A stretch of DNA of 64,000 nt from Brevibacillus formosus (GTDB taxonomy: Bacteria; Bacillota; Bacilli; Brevibacillales; Brevibacillaceae), in assembly GCF_003013405.1 (NCBI RefSeq), contig NZ_PXZL01000018.1:24803-88802 (forward strand), written 5' to 3'. Below, piece by piece: positions 8,403-17,337 of this stretch; position 1 is the first letter of the stretch, and every line of letters begins with the position of its first letter. The notes under the pieces are model-generated. The model had not been told where the DNA came from. It searched no databases and worked only from the letters and a program-made list of their open reading frames with translations. The translations under genes and the position numbers were made by a program.

Positions 8403-9629
8403 ATGTCCAAAATGAAAGTCCATCAACTGACAAAAGTGTTCGGAAAGCATCCCGAGCTGGCCTTGAAGCTGCTGACAGAAGGACGAACAAAAGAACAAAT
8501 TTACAAGCAAACCGGTCAGTCCATCGGGGTCAATCAGGTCAGCTTTGAAGTCAAAGAAGGTGAAATCTTCGTCATCATGGGCCTGTCCGGCAGTGGCAAA
8601 TCAACCTTAATTCGAATGTGTAATCGACTGATTGACCCAACGAGCGGAAGCATCGAGATCGATGGGGAAGAGATCGTGGATATGAAGGCGGCAGCTTTAC
8701 GCGAGGTGCGGAGGAAGAAGCTCGGGATGGTTTTCCAAAATTTTGCCTTGTTTCCGCAGCGGACGGTACGAGAAAACGTCGAGTTTGGATTGGAGATTCA
8801 ACAGGTTCCACCAGGGCTCCGGCAAGAAAAAGCACGGGAAGCGCTCGCGCTCGTTGGATTAGCCGAGTGGGAAAATGCGTACCCGGATCAATTGAGTGGA
8901 GGTATGCGCCAGCGGGTCGGATTGGCGCGGGCGTTGGCTAATAATCCAGATATTCTCTTAATGGACGAAGCGTTCAGTGCACTGGACCCGCTCATTCGAA
9001 AAGATATGCAGGATGAGCTGCTGGAGCTTCAGATGACAATGAAAAAGACGATCCTGTTCATTACACATGACTTGCACGAGGCGTTGCGGCTGGGAGATCG
9101 GATTGCCTTTATGAAAGACGGACAGATCATTCAGATCGGCCGCCCGGAAGAAATCATGGCAGACCCAGCGGATGAATTCGTGCGGAAGTTCGTAGAGGAT
9201 GCTGACCTGTCCAGGGTTCTCATTGCTGAAAATGTGATGAAACGGGCAGAAGCAATCACGCCTGACAAAGGAGCGCGAGTGGCGCTGCAACTCATGATGG
9301 ATAACGGTGTGTCCAGCTTGTACGTCGTGGACAAAAAGCGCACACTGCTCGGCTTGATTACGGCGTATGACGTATCACTCGCGATCGGTACGGGAGATTC
9401 GCTGGAGAAGATCATGAAAACCGACCTCCCTACCATTCCACCTGACGCACGTCTGCACAGTTTGTTCCCGATGATGGCAGACCTGCACGTCCCGATTGCT
9501 GTAGTGGGCGAGCAGCAGCGTTTGTTGGGTGTCATCGTAAAAGGAGCGGTGCTAGGCGGGCTGGTAGGCAAAGTCAATGTCCAAGAGCACCAGAGAGCAG
9601 AGGTGATGAGTGATGGAAGCCGTGCCTAA
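8403..9629 (+). CDS. opuAA: Glycine betaine/proline ABC transporter ATP-binding protein with CBS domains
   Basis: This 408-residue ATPase energises uptake of compatible solutes. It starts with the ProV/OpuAA-type extension (HQLTKVFGKHPELAL), then Walker A GLSGSGKST, Q-loop VFQNFALFPQ, signature LSGGMRQR and Walker B ILLMDEA. Two CBS domains follow at about 275-400. In OpuC ATPases of other Firmicutes such domains bind c-di-AMP. ATG 8403 is chosen with GAGGGA upstream; ATG 8391 is an alternative. It leads a three-gene opu operon behind a c-di-AMP riboswitch and overlaps the permease gene. Confidence 0.9.
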   Translation: MSKMKVHQLTKVFGKHPELALKLLTEGRTKEQIYKQTGQSIGVNQVSFEVKEGEIFVIMGLSGSGKSTLIRMCNRLIDPTSGSIEIDGEEIVDMKAAALREVRRKKLGMVFQNFALFPQRTVRENVEFGLEIQQVPPGLRQEKAREALALVGLAEWENAYPDQLSGGMRQRVGLARALANNPDILLMDEAFSALDPLIRKDMQDELLELQMTMKKTILFITHDLHEALRLGDRIAFMKDGQIIQIGRPEEIMADPADEFVRKFVEDADLSRVLIAENVMKRAEAITPDKGARVALQLMMDNGVSSLYVVDKKRTLLGLITAYDVSLAIGTGDSLEKIMKTDLPTIPPDARLHSLFPMMADLHVPIAVVGEQQRLLGVIVKGAVLGGLVGKVNVQEHQRAEVMSDGSRA

Positions 9630-10452
9630 GCTGCCGATTGGCCAATGGGTGGAAGGGTTCGTGGAGGTGCTGGGACAGTACAAAGGGGTTTTGTTTGATC
9701 CGTTATCTATCGTCATTTCCGCAATGGTGACATACTGTTCCACGGTTTTGGCGGAGATACCTTCGTTGATTCTCATCTTGCTGCTAGGGGCCGCTGCGTG
9801 GGTTTTTGCAGGGAGAGCGTCCATGGTCTTTACGGTTATCGGACTTTCTCTCATCCACAACTTGGGGTACTGGGATGAAACGATCGAGACATTTGGACTC
9901 GTCCTCACTGCCACCATGATTTCGATCGTCATCGGGATTCCAGTGGGCATTCTTTGCGCGAGACACGATACGTTTCGCAATCTGGTCACACCAGTACTTG
10001 ATTTGATGCAGACGATGCCAGCGTTCGTTTACTTGATTCCCGCGATCTTTTTCTTCGGCTTGGGCGAGGTGCCGGGAGTTATTGCCTCCGTTATTTTTGC
10101 TTTGCCGCCAATCGTGCGTCTCACGAACTTAGGCATACGTCAGGTCCCAGCGGAAATGGAGGAAGCGGCGGACGCCTTTGGCGCAACTGGGTGGCAAAAG
10201 CTCGTGAAGGTGCAACTGCCGTATGCGAAATCGACGATCTTGGCGGGGGTCAATCAGTGCATCATGCTCGCCCTGTCGATGGTGGTCATAGCGGCTATGA
10301 TCGGGGCGAAAGGCTTGGGGGCAGACGTATATCGAGCCGTATCGCAAGTGGATATAGGAAGAGGATTCGAGGCGGGGCTATCGATCGTGATTATCGCAAT
10401 CGTCTTGGATCGGCTTACCCAATATGCAGGAAAAAAGGAGCGAAACACATGA
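9613..10452 (+). CDS. opuAB: Glycine betaine ABC transporter permease
   Basis: This 279-residue membrane protein has about six to seven hydrophobic segments and the binding-protein-dependent transport signature (EMEEAADAFGATGWQKLVKVQLP). It closely follows the ProW/OpuAB pattern, including SGxxxGI-type spacing (IVIGIPVGILCA). The ATG at 9613 has GAGGTG upstream at spacing 7, and the gene starts 17 bases before the ATPase stop. Its own stop overlaps the start of the binding-protein gene (ATGA). Confidence 0.92.
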   Translation: MEAVPKLPIGQWVEGFVEVLGQYKGVLFDPLSIVISAMVTYCSTVLAEIPSLILILLLGAAAWVFAGRASMVFTVIGLSLIHNLGYWDETIETFGLVLTATMISIVIGIPVGILCARHDTFRNLVTPVLDLMQTMPAFVYLIPAIFFFGLGEVPGVIASVIFALPPIVRLTNLGIRQVPAEMEEAADAFGATGWQKLVKVQLPYAKSTILAGVNQCIMLALSMVVIAAMIGAKGLGADVYRAVSQVDIGRGFEAGLSIVIIAIVLDRLTQYAGKKERNT

Positions 10453-11384
10453 TGAACAAAATGGTTCCAGCTTTACTGGCAGTGATGATGGGGGCGACTG
10501 CATGGCTTGCAGGCTGCTCCAGTCAAAACACAAACACACAAATACCGACAGCAACGGTGGTCGGTCCTATTGCTTCTGAGACGTCGGACAACGCGCTAGG
10601 AGAAAAGCTCGACTACAAAATCATCGGAATCGACGCAGGAGCAGGCTCGATGGTGAAAACAGAGGAAGTCATGAACCTGTATGGCTTGGATAAATGGCAG
10701 CTTGTCGAAGGCTCAGATGCAGCAATGACAGCAGCCTTGATCAAGGCGTACGAGGCGAAGGAACCGATTATCATTACGGGCTGGACACCGCATTGGATGT
10801 TTAAAAAGATGGATTTGAAATACTTGGCGGACCCGAAGAACGGCTTTGGCGGACCGGAACAAATCCATACCATCGTGCGCAAAGGGCTGAAACAGGATCA
10901 GCCTGCTGCCTATCAATTTCTGGATAAGTTCTGGTGGGAGCCAGCTGATATGGAATCGGTCATGGTTCAAATGATTGACGGAAAAGATCCGGAAGTGGCC
11001 GCTGCGGAATGGGTAAAAAACAACGAAGCCAAAGTAGCAAAATGGGTGGAGGGCATACAGCCTGTCCAAAAAGAGAAGCTGACTCTCGCCTATGTAGCAT
11101 GGGATTCCGAGATTGCCAGCACGCACGTCGTAGAGCATGTGCTGGAGCAGAAGCTGGGGTATGAGGTCGAATTGAGTCAGGTGCAGACTGGACCGATGTG
11201 GGCAGGAGTGGCCATTGGGGATGTAGATGGAATGGTTACGGCGTGGTTGCCGTCTACAGATACGAGCTATTTGGAAAAATTCGGTGGGCAAATCAAGGAT
11301 TTGGGTCCAAATCTCGACGGAACCAAAATCGGACTCGTGGTTCCTTCGTACATGAACATCTCGTCCATTGAGGACCTCAAATAA
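10449..11384 (+). CDS. opuAC: Glycine betaine-binding lipoprotein
   Basis: This 311-residue lipoprotein delivers betaine-like solutes to OpuAA/AB. The signal peptide ends in WLAGC with the lipid cysteine at residue 23. The OpuAC-type domain is recognised from KIIGIDAGAGSM, the strand IITGWTPHWMF with ligand-cage tryptophans, and WLPSTDTSYLEKF. The start overlaps the permease stop; AAAGGAG lies 8 bases upstream, and the next in-frame ATG (10452) is equally possible. Betaine, carnitine or proline betaine are possible ligands. Confidence 0.9.
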   Translation: MMNKMVPALLAVMMGATAWLAGCSSQNTNTQIPTATVVGPIASETSDNALGEKLDYKIIGIDAGAGSMVKTEEVMNLYGLDKWQLVEGSDAAMTAALIKAYEAKEPIIITGWTPHWMFKKMDLKYLADPKNGFGGPEQIHTIVRKGLKQDQPAAYQFLDKFWWEPADMESVMVQMIDGKDPEVAAAEWVKNNEAKVAKWVEGIQPVQKEKLTLAYVAWDSEIASTHVVEHVLEQKLGYEVELSQVQTGPMWAGVAIGDVDGMVTAWLPSTDTSYLEKFGGQIKDLGPNLDGTKIGLVVPSYMNISSIEDLK

Positions 11385-11403
11385 GGGAAGGGGAGGCGCT
11401 GCT

Positions 11404-11814
11404 ATGAAGCATTATTTTGTAATGGGCAAGGGAGAAGCATTCACTTCTTTTGTCCAGACACTATGTAGCGACAGTTTGCCTGCTATTTGGGGGGAGAATC
11501 CCGGTGCCTTCTCATTCACGGTCGGGCCTGGAGACAAGACGATTCAGCGGTTTTTGCCCATTTCATTTGAAGAGTGCTACCGTGATCAGGAATCCTTGCT
11601 GCTCTACCATTCCGTCTACATCTTTCCCGATGAGTGGGCGGAGGGACGCGACTTGCTGACACTGTTCAAGCAGCTGGGCACCTGCCGGATTTTTGTGATG
11701 ACGCAGGAGCATCGGAACGCGATGTTATACAAGGCGCTCGGGGCGAATCACGTCATCGTGAGCCAGCCCGGGTATAAAGGCTACGGCTGGTTGGCTGAAC
11801 AAATGAGTGGCTAA
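11404..11814 (+). CDS. Hypothetical protein linked to the betaine transporter operon
   Basis: I do not recognise this 136-residue soluble protein. It starts at ATG 11404 behind GGGAGG (spacing 7), 19 bp after the binding-protein gene, so it is probably the last gene of the opu operon. The sequence looks alpha/beta, with conserved-looking stretches KHYFVMGKGEAF, LLYHSVYIFPDEW and FVMTQEHRNAMLYKALGANHV. No signal peptide or membrane segment is seen. A role in osmotic adaptation is suggested only by position. Confidence 0.7.
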   Translation: MKHYFVMGKGEAFTSFVQTLCSDSLPAIWGENPGAFSFTVGPGDKTIQRFLPISFEECYRDQESLLLYHSVYIFPDEWAEGRDLLTLFKQLGTCRIFVMTQEHRNAMLYKALGANHVIVSQPGYKGYGWLAEQMSG

Positions 11815-11828
11815 AGAGAGGGATAGAA

Positions 11829-11859
11829 AAGGCTCCGCCTGAAAATGAGGCGGAGCCTT
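11829..11859. terminator. Bidirectional terminator between converging genes
   Basis: The perfect 12-base arms AAGGCTCCGCCT and AGGCGGAGCCTT are flanked by A-rich and T-rich tracts. It serves the opu operon on the plus strand and the DUF2294 gene on the minus strand. Confidence 0.9.
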
Positions 11860-11871
11860 GTTTGCATGAAA

Positions 11872-12240
11872 TTAGCCCAACATTTTTTCGAGGTCCTTGT
11901 CCAATACATACACCTCGATCCGTTCCCCCATCTTCGTGCTGATGTCGCTATGACTCGATAGTACCTTGCAGTTGGTCAGCTTTTCTACGATTTCTTCCGA
12001 TTCTTCGCTGTACATTTCACGGAGAACCTCGCGCATTTCTTTGACGATGCGGCGGCCTTTATCATGACTGGACAGATGCTTTTCTTCGACGGTGAGAACG
12101 CCCTTGAATCTAGCGATGACCATGTCACCGACGATGTAGGTCTTGGCTTCCTGCGGACCTCGTCCAATTAGCTCGCGTTGAAATTTTATGAATGCTTCGC
12201 TGATTTCAGCTTCCAGCTTTTTTTTGTTAGAGATGGCCAA
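11872..12240 (-). CDS. DUF2294-family protein
   Basis: This 122-residue cytoplasmic protein matches the DUF2294 pattern: LEAEISEAFIKFQRELIGRGPQEAKTYIVGD, then FKGVLTVEEKHL and the helical REVLREMYSEESEEIVEKLT. Family function is not established. A TTG start at 12240 is preferred because GGGAGGT lies six bases upstream and gives the usual family length; the frame is open further upstream but lacks a better site. It is a single-gene unit sharing its terminator with the opu operon. Confidence 0.75.
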   Translation of the reverse strand: MAISNKKKLEAEISEAFIKFQRELIGRGPQEAKTYIVGDMVIARFKGVLTVEEKHLSSHDKGRRIVKEMREVLREMYSEESEEIVEKLTNCKVLSSHSDISTKMGERIEVYVLDKDLEKMLG

Positions 12241-12434
12241 ACGCCATACCTCCCATAATTTATCATTGTGCCTAATATTACTCAGCTGTCTAGAGGCTGT
12301 CAAACAAATAGGCTGATAATGTGAAAACGGAAGAGAAACGATGAAATATCATGATCGGATGAGGGCTGATAGGTTTAAATCGCTTACACGGATAAAGAAT
12401 GCAAAAATCGTGTGAAAAAGACTGAAATAGGACA

Positions 12435-12463
12435 TTAACATCCGATTATGCCGGACGTATAAT
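12435..12463 (+). promoter_or_regulatory. SigA-type promoter of the kdp leader
   Basis: TTAACA (12435-12440) and TATAAT (12458-12463) have 17-base spacing. It lies 28 bases before the second riboswitch. Confidence 0.85.
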
Positions 12464-12491
12464 GAGATTCGTAACCAACAATTGCAAATAT

Positions 12492-12613
12492 GGCCAAATC
12501 CCGAGGCACTCGGGAACGGAGGACCCAATCAGTAGGGGTTAATCCCACGCATGAATCGTGGGAGGGATGAGACACTCTTTCGCCATCCTACCCGTCAGCT
12601 AACTTCGTCGGCT
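12492..12613 (+). promoter_or_regulatory. c-di-AMP riboswitch (ydaO/yuaA class) upstream of kdpFABC
   Basis: The conserved core includes GGGGTTAATCCC, CATCCTACCCGTCAGCTAAC and TTCGTCGGC, nearly the same as the copy at 7873-7994. P1 can form between GGCC 12492-12495 and GGCT 12610-12613. The internal stem CCCACG...CGTGGG is clear. c-di-AMP binding should reduce read-through into the potassium pump genes, as reported for kdp operons of the Bacillus cereus group. Confidence 0.92.
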
Positions 12614-12622
12614 AAAGCGAGG

Positions 12623-12658
12623 GAGGTCTAAAGACCGCCTATTTGAGGAGGCCTTTTT
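12623..12658 (+). terminator. Terminator of the kdp riboswitch
   Basis: GAGGTCT (12623-12629) pairs with AGGCCTT (12649-12655), allowing two G-T pairs, and a T run follows. It starts nine bases after the aptamer and fits the expression platform. Confidence 0.65.
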
Positions 12659-12720
12659 GTTTTCCGTATGGGACGACAAAGGTTGACTCAAAACGTAATG
12701 CAGGTCTTTTCGTTTTGCTC

Positions 12721-12743
12721 AAAAACGGCCAATGACCGTTTTT
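12721..12743 (+). terminator. Second terminator-like hairpin in the kdp leader
   Basis: AAAAACGG and CCGTTTTT form an 8-bp stem around a 7-base loop, with T residues in the 3' arm. It could end transcripts that escape the riboswitch terminator. Confidence 0.6.
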
Positions 12744-13008
12744 ACTTACAAGTAAATAGCTGTTTTTTTGAAAAAGGAAACGGGAGACAAAACGCAAAGA
12801 AGGCAACTTAAAGTCGGCTGGGCGTTAGGTAGACCAATGAGTACTTTTTCTCCGATACAAAGGATCGTTTTTATTTGCCGCGAAAAGGCGGGCGACTTGT
12901 TTCGTCTGTTTATCTTTCGTTCGGTCAAATGTGGCAATCTTTCGGGGAAATCGTAAGCATTGGTCTATTTTTTTATCCCAAATGGCAGGTTTTCTTCAAA
13001 AAATGCGT
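12744..13008 (+). other. Long untranslated leader with no recognised gene
   Basis: This stretch between the kdp terminators and the inverted-repeat element is A/T- and T-run-rich. Short open frames cross it but lack ribosome binding sites and recognisable protein patterns. I see no feature beyond being part of an unusually long (about 800-nt) kdp leader. Confidence 0.5.
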
Positions 13009-13174
13009 GTTCAAAAAGTTGGCTTTTCAGCACCGAGAAAGTGGCGTGAACCTGAAGAAGGAGGAGCGGAGTGTAGGGGACCTACATGAGCACCGGACTT
13101 TGAAGGTGAACGGCTCTTTCGATGCCGCATAAGCCCTCAGGATTACTACGTGATCAAAAGACGACTTTTTGAAC
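13009..13174. repeat. MITE-like element with 19-bp terminal inverted repeats
   Basis: The left end GTTCAAAAAGTTGGCTTTT (13009-13027) matches the inverted right end (13156-13174) at 17 of 19 positions, and the element is 166 bp long. An internal hairpin TGTAGG-GGA-CCTACA lies at 13072-13086. No transposase gene or clear target duplication is visible. A related 23-bp unit lies between kdpA and kdpB. It may be a non-autonomous element or a structured RNA. Confidence 0.6.
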
Positions 13175-13270
13175 TACCTTTAAAAGAAAGCTCGTACAGG
13201 GGATAGCGAGAGAGACGACTCGGCCAGACTTCACGGAATAATTCGTACGGCAAAAAAGGAGGGACATGGC

Positions 13271-13378
13271 ATGGATGTGGTTTCCATACTGCTCTTGGCG
13301 CTTTCATTCGGTGTATTTTTTGCACTCATCAAGTTTTGTGACGCCGTGGTAAGAGAACAGGGAGGGAAAGAGAAATGA
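13271..13378 (+). CDS. Small single-span membrane protein ahead of kdpF
   Basis: This 35-residue protein has one hydrophobic helix (VSILLLALSFGVFFALIKF) followed by a charged tail. ATG 13271 has AGGAGGG at spacing 7. Its stop overlaps the kdpF start (ATGA), so the two are translationally coupled. It is probably an extra small partner of the Kdp pump, but I do not recognise a named family. Confidence 0.65.
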   Translation: MDVVSILLLALSFGVFFALIKFCDAVVREQGGKEK

Positions 13379-13452
13379 TATGGTTGCTTTTGATTATGGC
13401 AGGGCTTGCGATGTACCTGTGCCACGCATTGATTTACCCGGAGAAATACTAG
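13375..13452 (+). CDS. kdpF: K+-transporting ATPase small subunit KdpF
   Basis: KdpF is a one-helix subunit that stabilises the KdpFABC potassium pump. These 25 residues (MIWLLLIMAGLAMYLCHALI then YPEKY) show the typical form: one helix followed by a Y-x-x-x-ALI-x-P/A-E pattern. Its ribosome binding site GGGAGG lies inside the preceding small gene. Confidence 0.85.
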   Translation: MIWLLLIMAGLAMYLCHALIYPEKY

Positions 13453-13513
13453 GGGTTACCCGAATCATTCGATTATTTGGAGCCATTTTTTAGAGGGAGT
13501 AGGAGGAACTATC

Positions 13514-15187
13514 GTGGACTTTATACAAATAGCGTTGGTTTTGGTGGTGCTTTTCGTGCTCGCCATACCGATGGGAAAATATTTGGCACGCTCCTTTTCG
13601 CTGGAGGCGACCCGTCTGGACCGTGTTTTTGGCGGGGTGGAAAAAGCGATATACAAGCTGTCTGGCATCCGTGTAGCAGATATGACCTGGAAGCAGTACG
13701 CAATGGCTGTTCTGGTCAGCAACATTTCGATGGTAGCGATTGCGTATCTCTTGCTTCGTTTGCAAGGGATGCTGCCTGGAAACCCGAGTGGAATCGCGGC
13801 GATGGAGCCGTTGCTTTCCTTTAACACAGCCGTCAGCTTTTTGACGAATACCAATCTTCAGCATTACAGCGGGGAGAGCGGATTGTCGTATCTATCGCAG
13901 ATGCTGGTCATTATTTACCTGATGTTTACGACGCCAGCGACAGGGATCGCGGTCGTAATGGCCTTCATGCGCGGGCTGACAGGGCAGCGCAGCATCGGTA
14001 ACTACTACGTTGATCTGGTGCGTGCTCATATACGGGTGTTGATTCCACTGGCAATTGTTGTGACACTGCTCTTGGTGTCCCAAGGCGTGCCGCAGACGAT
14101 GGAGCCGACGGCGACAGCAACAACGATTAGCGGAACGGAGCAACAAATTGCTCGCGGTCCGGTCGCTTCACTCGTATCAATCAAGCATCTGGGAACAAAC
14201 GGGGGAGGATTCTTCGGGGTAAACTCTTCGCATCCGTTTGAAAACCCGACACCGCTAACGAATGTGATCGAAATTTTGTCGATGTTCTTGATCCCGGCGG
14301 CACTGCCATTCGCATTCGGATTCATGGCGAAGAGCCGCAGGCAAGGCTGGGTTATTTTTGGAGCGATGTTCGTGATGTTTCTGGCGTTCCTGATCACGGC
14401 ATATGCCAATGAAGCAAACGGCAACCCGGCGCTGGGCCGAGCTGGCCTGTCACAAGAAATGGGCAGCATGGAAGGGAAAGAAGTCCGATTTGGCATCGCA
14501 CAAAGCGCCTTGTTCACCGCCGTGACAACAGCGGCAACGACAGGAACCGTGAACAACATGCACGATACATTGACACCGCTTGGCGGCTTGGTTCCGCTCG
14601 GTGAAATGATGCTCAACTGCGTATTCGGCGGAGATGGCGTCGGAACGATTAACATTTTGATGTATGCGATTTTGGCTGTATTCTTGGCGGGCCTGATGGT
14701 AGGGCGTACGCCTGAATTCCTCGGCCGCAAGATCGAAGGAAAAGAGATGAAGCTGATCGCCATCGCGATCCTCGCTCATCCCCTGATTATTTTAGCGCCA
14801 ACCGCCATTGCATTGGCAACAGATATGGGATCGTCCGCAGTATCGAACCCAGGCTTCCACGGCATTTCACAAGTGCTGTACGAGTACACCTCTTCGGCAG
14901 CCAACAACGGTTCCGGTTTTGAAGGATTGGGTGACAACACGCCATTCTGGAACATTTCTACGGGACTCGTCATGCTGTTCGGTCGATACGTTTCGATCAT
15001 TACGATGCTGGCGGTAGCAGGCTCCTTGCTCGCAAAAACGCCAGTACCGGAAACGATGGGTACACTGCGCACAGACAATAGTGTATTCACGGTGATTTTG
15101 ATTGCGACTGTGGTGATCGTAGGTGCACTGACATTCCTGCCTGTGCTTGCTCTCGGCCCAATCGCCGAGTGGCTCACAATCCGATGA
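13514..15187 (+). CDS. kdpA: K+-transporting ATPase subunit A
   Basis: KdpA is the K+ channel-like subunit of the high-affinity Kdp pump. The 557 residues fit the family length and show about ten membrane segments and four pore loops, including TNTNLQHYSGE, TNGGGFFGVNSSHPFENPT and NGSGFEG. GTG 13514 has AGGAGG at spacing 7. The operon kdpFABC is complete and in the usual order. Expression is expected to fall when c-di-AMP binds the upstream riboswitch. Confidence 0.97.
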   Translation: MDFIQIALVLVVLFVLAIPMGKYLARSFSLEATRLDRVFGGVEKAIYKLSGIRVADMTWKQYAMAVLVSNISMVAIAYLLLRLQGMLPGNPSGIAAMEPLLSFNTAVSFLTNTNLQHYSGESGLSYLSQMLVIIYLMFTTPATGIAVVMAFMRGLTGQRSIGNYYVDLVRAHIRVLIPLAIVVTLLLVSQGVPQTMEPTATATTISGTEQQIARGPVASLVSIKHLGTNGGGFFGVNSSHPFENPTPLTNVIEILSMFLIPAALPFAFGFMAKSRRQGWVIFGAMFVMFLAFLITAYANEANGNPALGRAGLSQEMGSMEGKEVRFGIAQSALFTAVTTAATTGTVNNMHDTLTPLGGLVPLGEMMLNCVFGGDGVGTINILMYAILAVFLAGLMVGRTPEFLGRKIEGKEMKLIAIAILAHPLIILAPTAIALATDMGSSAVSNPGFHGISQVLYEYTSSAANNGSGFEGLGDNTPFWNISTGLVMLFGRYVSIITMLAVAGSLLAKTPVPETMGTLRTDNSVFTVILIATVVIVGALTFLPVLALGPIAEWLTIR

Positions 15188-15196
15188 TAAGAGGAA

Positions 15197-15219
15197 GTTC
15201 AAAAGCCGACTTTTTGAAC
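15197..15219. repeat. 23-bp palindromic unit between kdpA and kdpB
   Basis: GTTCAAAA pairs with TTTTGAAC around a 7-base loop. The last 19 bases match the right end of the 13009-13174 element at 18 positions, so this looks like a solo end or collapsed copy. On the transcript it would form a hairpin ahead of kdpB. Confidence 0.7.
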
Positions 15220-15262
15220 ATCGATTTGAAAATGAATACTAGAGGCAAAGGAGTAATTTTCC

Positions 15263-17302
15263 ATGAGTAGAACGCGCACGGTTGCGCTTCCTAAAGATTT
15301 GTACCAGCGGGCCTTTGTCGAGTCTTTCAAAAAACTGGACCCGCGTGTGATGATGAAAAATCCTGTCATGTTCGTGGTAGAGATCGGGTTCTTCATTACG
15401 CTTCTCCTGACGCTTGTGCCAAATTTGTTTGGGGGAGCTTCGGACTCGTTTTACAACGGTATCGTCAGCTTTATCCTGTTCGTGACGATTTTGTTCGCCA
15501 ACTTCGCAGAAGCATTGGCAGAAGGGCGCGGCAAAGCACAGGCAGAAAGCTTGAAAAAAACGAAGCAGGACACGCAAGCAAAAAAAGTGGGGAAAGATGG
15601 CCGCATTCAGGTCGTCAGTTCCACAGAACTGCGAAAAGGCGATCTGGTTATCGTGGAAGCAGGCGAGCTGATTCCATCCGACGGGGAAATCGTCGAGGGT
15701 GTCGCCTCTGTGGACGAATCAGCGATTACGGGTGAATCCGCTCCGGTCATTAAAGAAGCAGGTGGCGATTTCAGCTCTGTCACGGGAGGCACACGTGTAG
15801 TCAGTGACCGCATCCGCGTCCGGGTGACGACTGATCCCGGCGAATCGTTTTTGGATCGCATGATTTCGTTGGTAGAGGGCGCGAAAAGACAGAAGACCCC
15901 GAATGAAATCGCGTTGAATACGCTGTTGGTCAGCTTGACGCTGATTTTCCTTATCGTCTGCACGACCTTGCTGCCTATTGCCAACTATGTAAATGCAGCC
16001 ATTCCGGTTGCGACACTGATTGCTTTGCTCGTTTGCTTGATTCCGACTACGATTGGCGGACTCTTGTCAGCGATTGGGATTGCGGGTATGGACCGAGTCA
16101 CACAGTTTAACGTCATCGCCATGTCTGGTAAAGCGGTTGAGGCATCCGGTGACATCAACACTATTATTTTGGATAAAACAGGAACGATCACGCATGGTAA
16201 CCGGATGGCTGCCGAGTTTGTCACCGTAGGCAACAGCAAAAGCGTGGAATTGAACCGAGTAGCTGCACAAAGCTCGGTCCATGACGAAACACCGGAAGGA
16301 CGCTCTGTTGTAGAGCTGGCGAAAAAACAAGGGCTGGCACCTGCTGAACTGGAATTGCCCGGTTCCGAAGGCGTGGAGTTCCGCGCTGAAACAAGAATGA
16401 GCGGGACGAATCTGGCAGGCGGTGTCCTCATCCGCAAAGGGGCCGTCGACGCCATCAAAAAATACGTGGCAGAGCAAGGGGGCAACATCCCTGCTGACTT
16501 GGATGAAAAAGCAAACCGGATTGCAACGGCGGGCGGCACGCCATTGGCTGTAGCAGAAGGCAATACGATTCTCGGTTTGATTTACTTGAAGGATACCGTA
16601 AAGCCAGGGATGCGCGAACGCTTTGAAGAGCTGCGCCGCATGGGAATTCGTACGGTCATGTGCACGGGAGATAACCCGCTGACAGCAGCGACGATTGCCC
16701 GTGAAGCTGGTGTAGATGATTTCGTAGCGGAAGCCAAGCCGGAGGATAAGATTGCGCTGATCCGCAAAGAACAAGCGGCAGGCAAGCTGGTCGCCATGAC
16801 AGGTGACGGTACGAATGACGCGCCAGCTCTCGCACAAGCCGATGTTGGTTTGGCAATGAACACGGGTACGGTAGCGGCGAAGGAAGCAGCGAACATGGTC
16901 GATCTGGATTCTGACCCGACCAAAATCATCGAGGTCGTGGCGATTGGCAAGCAGCTTTTGATGACACGCGGTGCATTGACGACGTTCAGTATCGCCAATG
17001 ACGTAGCGAAATACTTCGCGATCATTCCAGCGATGTTCATGCTGGCGATCCCACAAATGAGTGCGCTCAACATCATGGGTCTGGCTACACCGGAAAGTGC
17101 GATTTTGTCCGCGTTGATCTTCAATGCGATCATCATCCCGATCCTGATTCCGTTGGCGATGAAAGGTGTGAAATACACCCCGATGAGCGCGACGAAGCTG
17201 CTCAGCCGCAATCTGGTGATCTATGGTCTGGGAGGAATTATCGTTCCGTTCGTGGGTATCAAGCTGATTGACTTGATTTTGATCGGATTGAATCTGGTGT
17301 AA
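15263..17302 (+). CDS. kdpB: K+-transporting ATPase ATP-binding subunit B
   Basis: KdpB is the P-type ATPase subunit that hydrolyses ATP for K+ uptake. The 679-residue protein has the TGESAPV actuator motif, phosphorylated Asp304 in LDKTGT, and [16 protein letters not shown] in the P domain, plus seven or so membrane segments. ATG 15263 has AAAGGAG at spacing 9. It lies 75 bp after kdpA, with a hairpin repeat in that gap. Confidence 0.97.
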   Translation: MSRTRTVALPKDLYQRAFVESFKKLDPRVMMKNPVMFVVEIGFFITLLLTLVPNLFGGASDSFYNGIVSFILFVTILFANFAEALAEGRGKAQAESLKKTKQDTQAKKVGKDGRIQVVSSTELRKGDLVIVEAGELIPSDGEIVEGVASVDESAITGESAPVIKEAGGDFSSVTGGTRVVSDRIRVRVTTDPGESFLDRMISLVEGAKRQKTPNEIALNTLLVSLTLIFLIVCTTLLPIANYVNAAIPVATLIALLVCLIPTTIGGLLSAIGIAGMDRVTQFNVIAMSGKAVEASGDINTIILDKTGTITHGNRMAAEFVTVGNSKSVELNRVAAQSSVHDETPEGRSVVELAKKQGLAPAELELPGSEGVEFRAETRMSGTNLAGGVLIRKGAVDAIKKYVAEQGGNIPADLDEKANRIATAGGTPLAVAEGNTILGLIYLKDTVKPGMRERFEELRRMGIRTVMCTGDNPLTAATIAREAGVDDFVAEAKPEDKIALIRKEQAAGKLVAMTGDGTNDAPALAQADVGLAMNTGTVAAKEAANMVDLDSDPTKIIEVVAIGKQLLMTRGALTTFSIANDVAKYFAIIPAMFMLAIPQMSALNIMGLATPESAILSALIFNAIIIPILIPLAMKGVKYTPMSATKLLSRNLVIYGLGGIIVPFVGIKLIDLILIGLNLV

Positions 17303-17337
17303 CTCATATTGAAAAAAGAAAGCCAAGGTGAACCGAT

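Noticed and set aside
12875..13132. 85-codon frame crossing the MITE-like element
   Set aside because: It runs through the inverted-repeat end, lacks a ribosome binding site and reads as low-likelihood protein.
16067..17326. 419-codon minus-strand frame opposite kdpB
   Set aside because: It is rich in His, Arg and Cys, typical of a shadow frame; kdpB on the other strand is certain.
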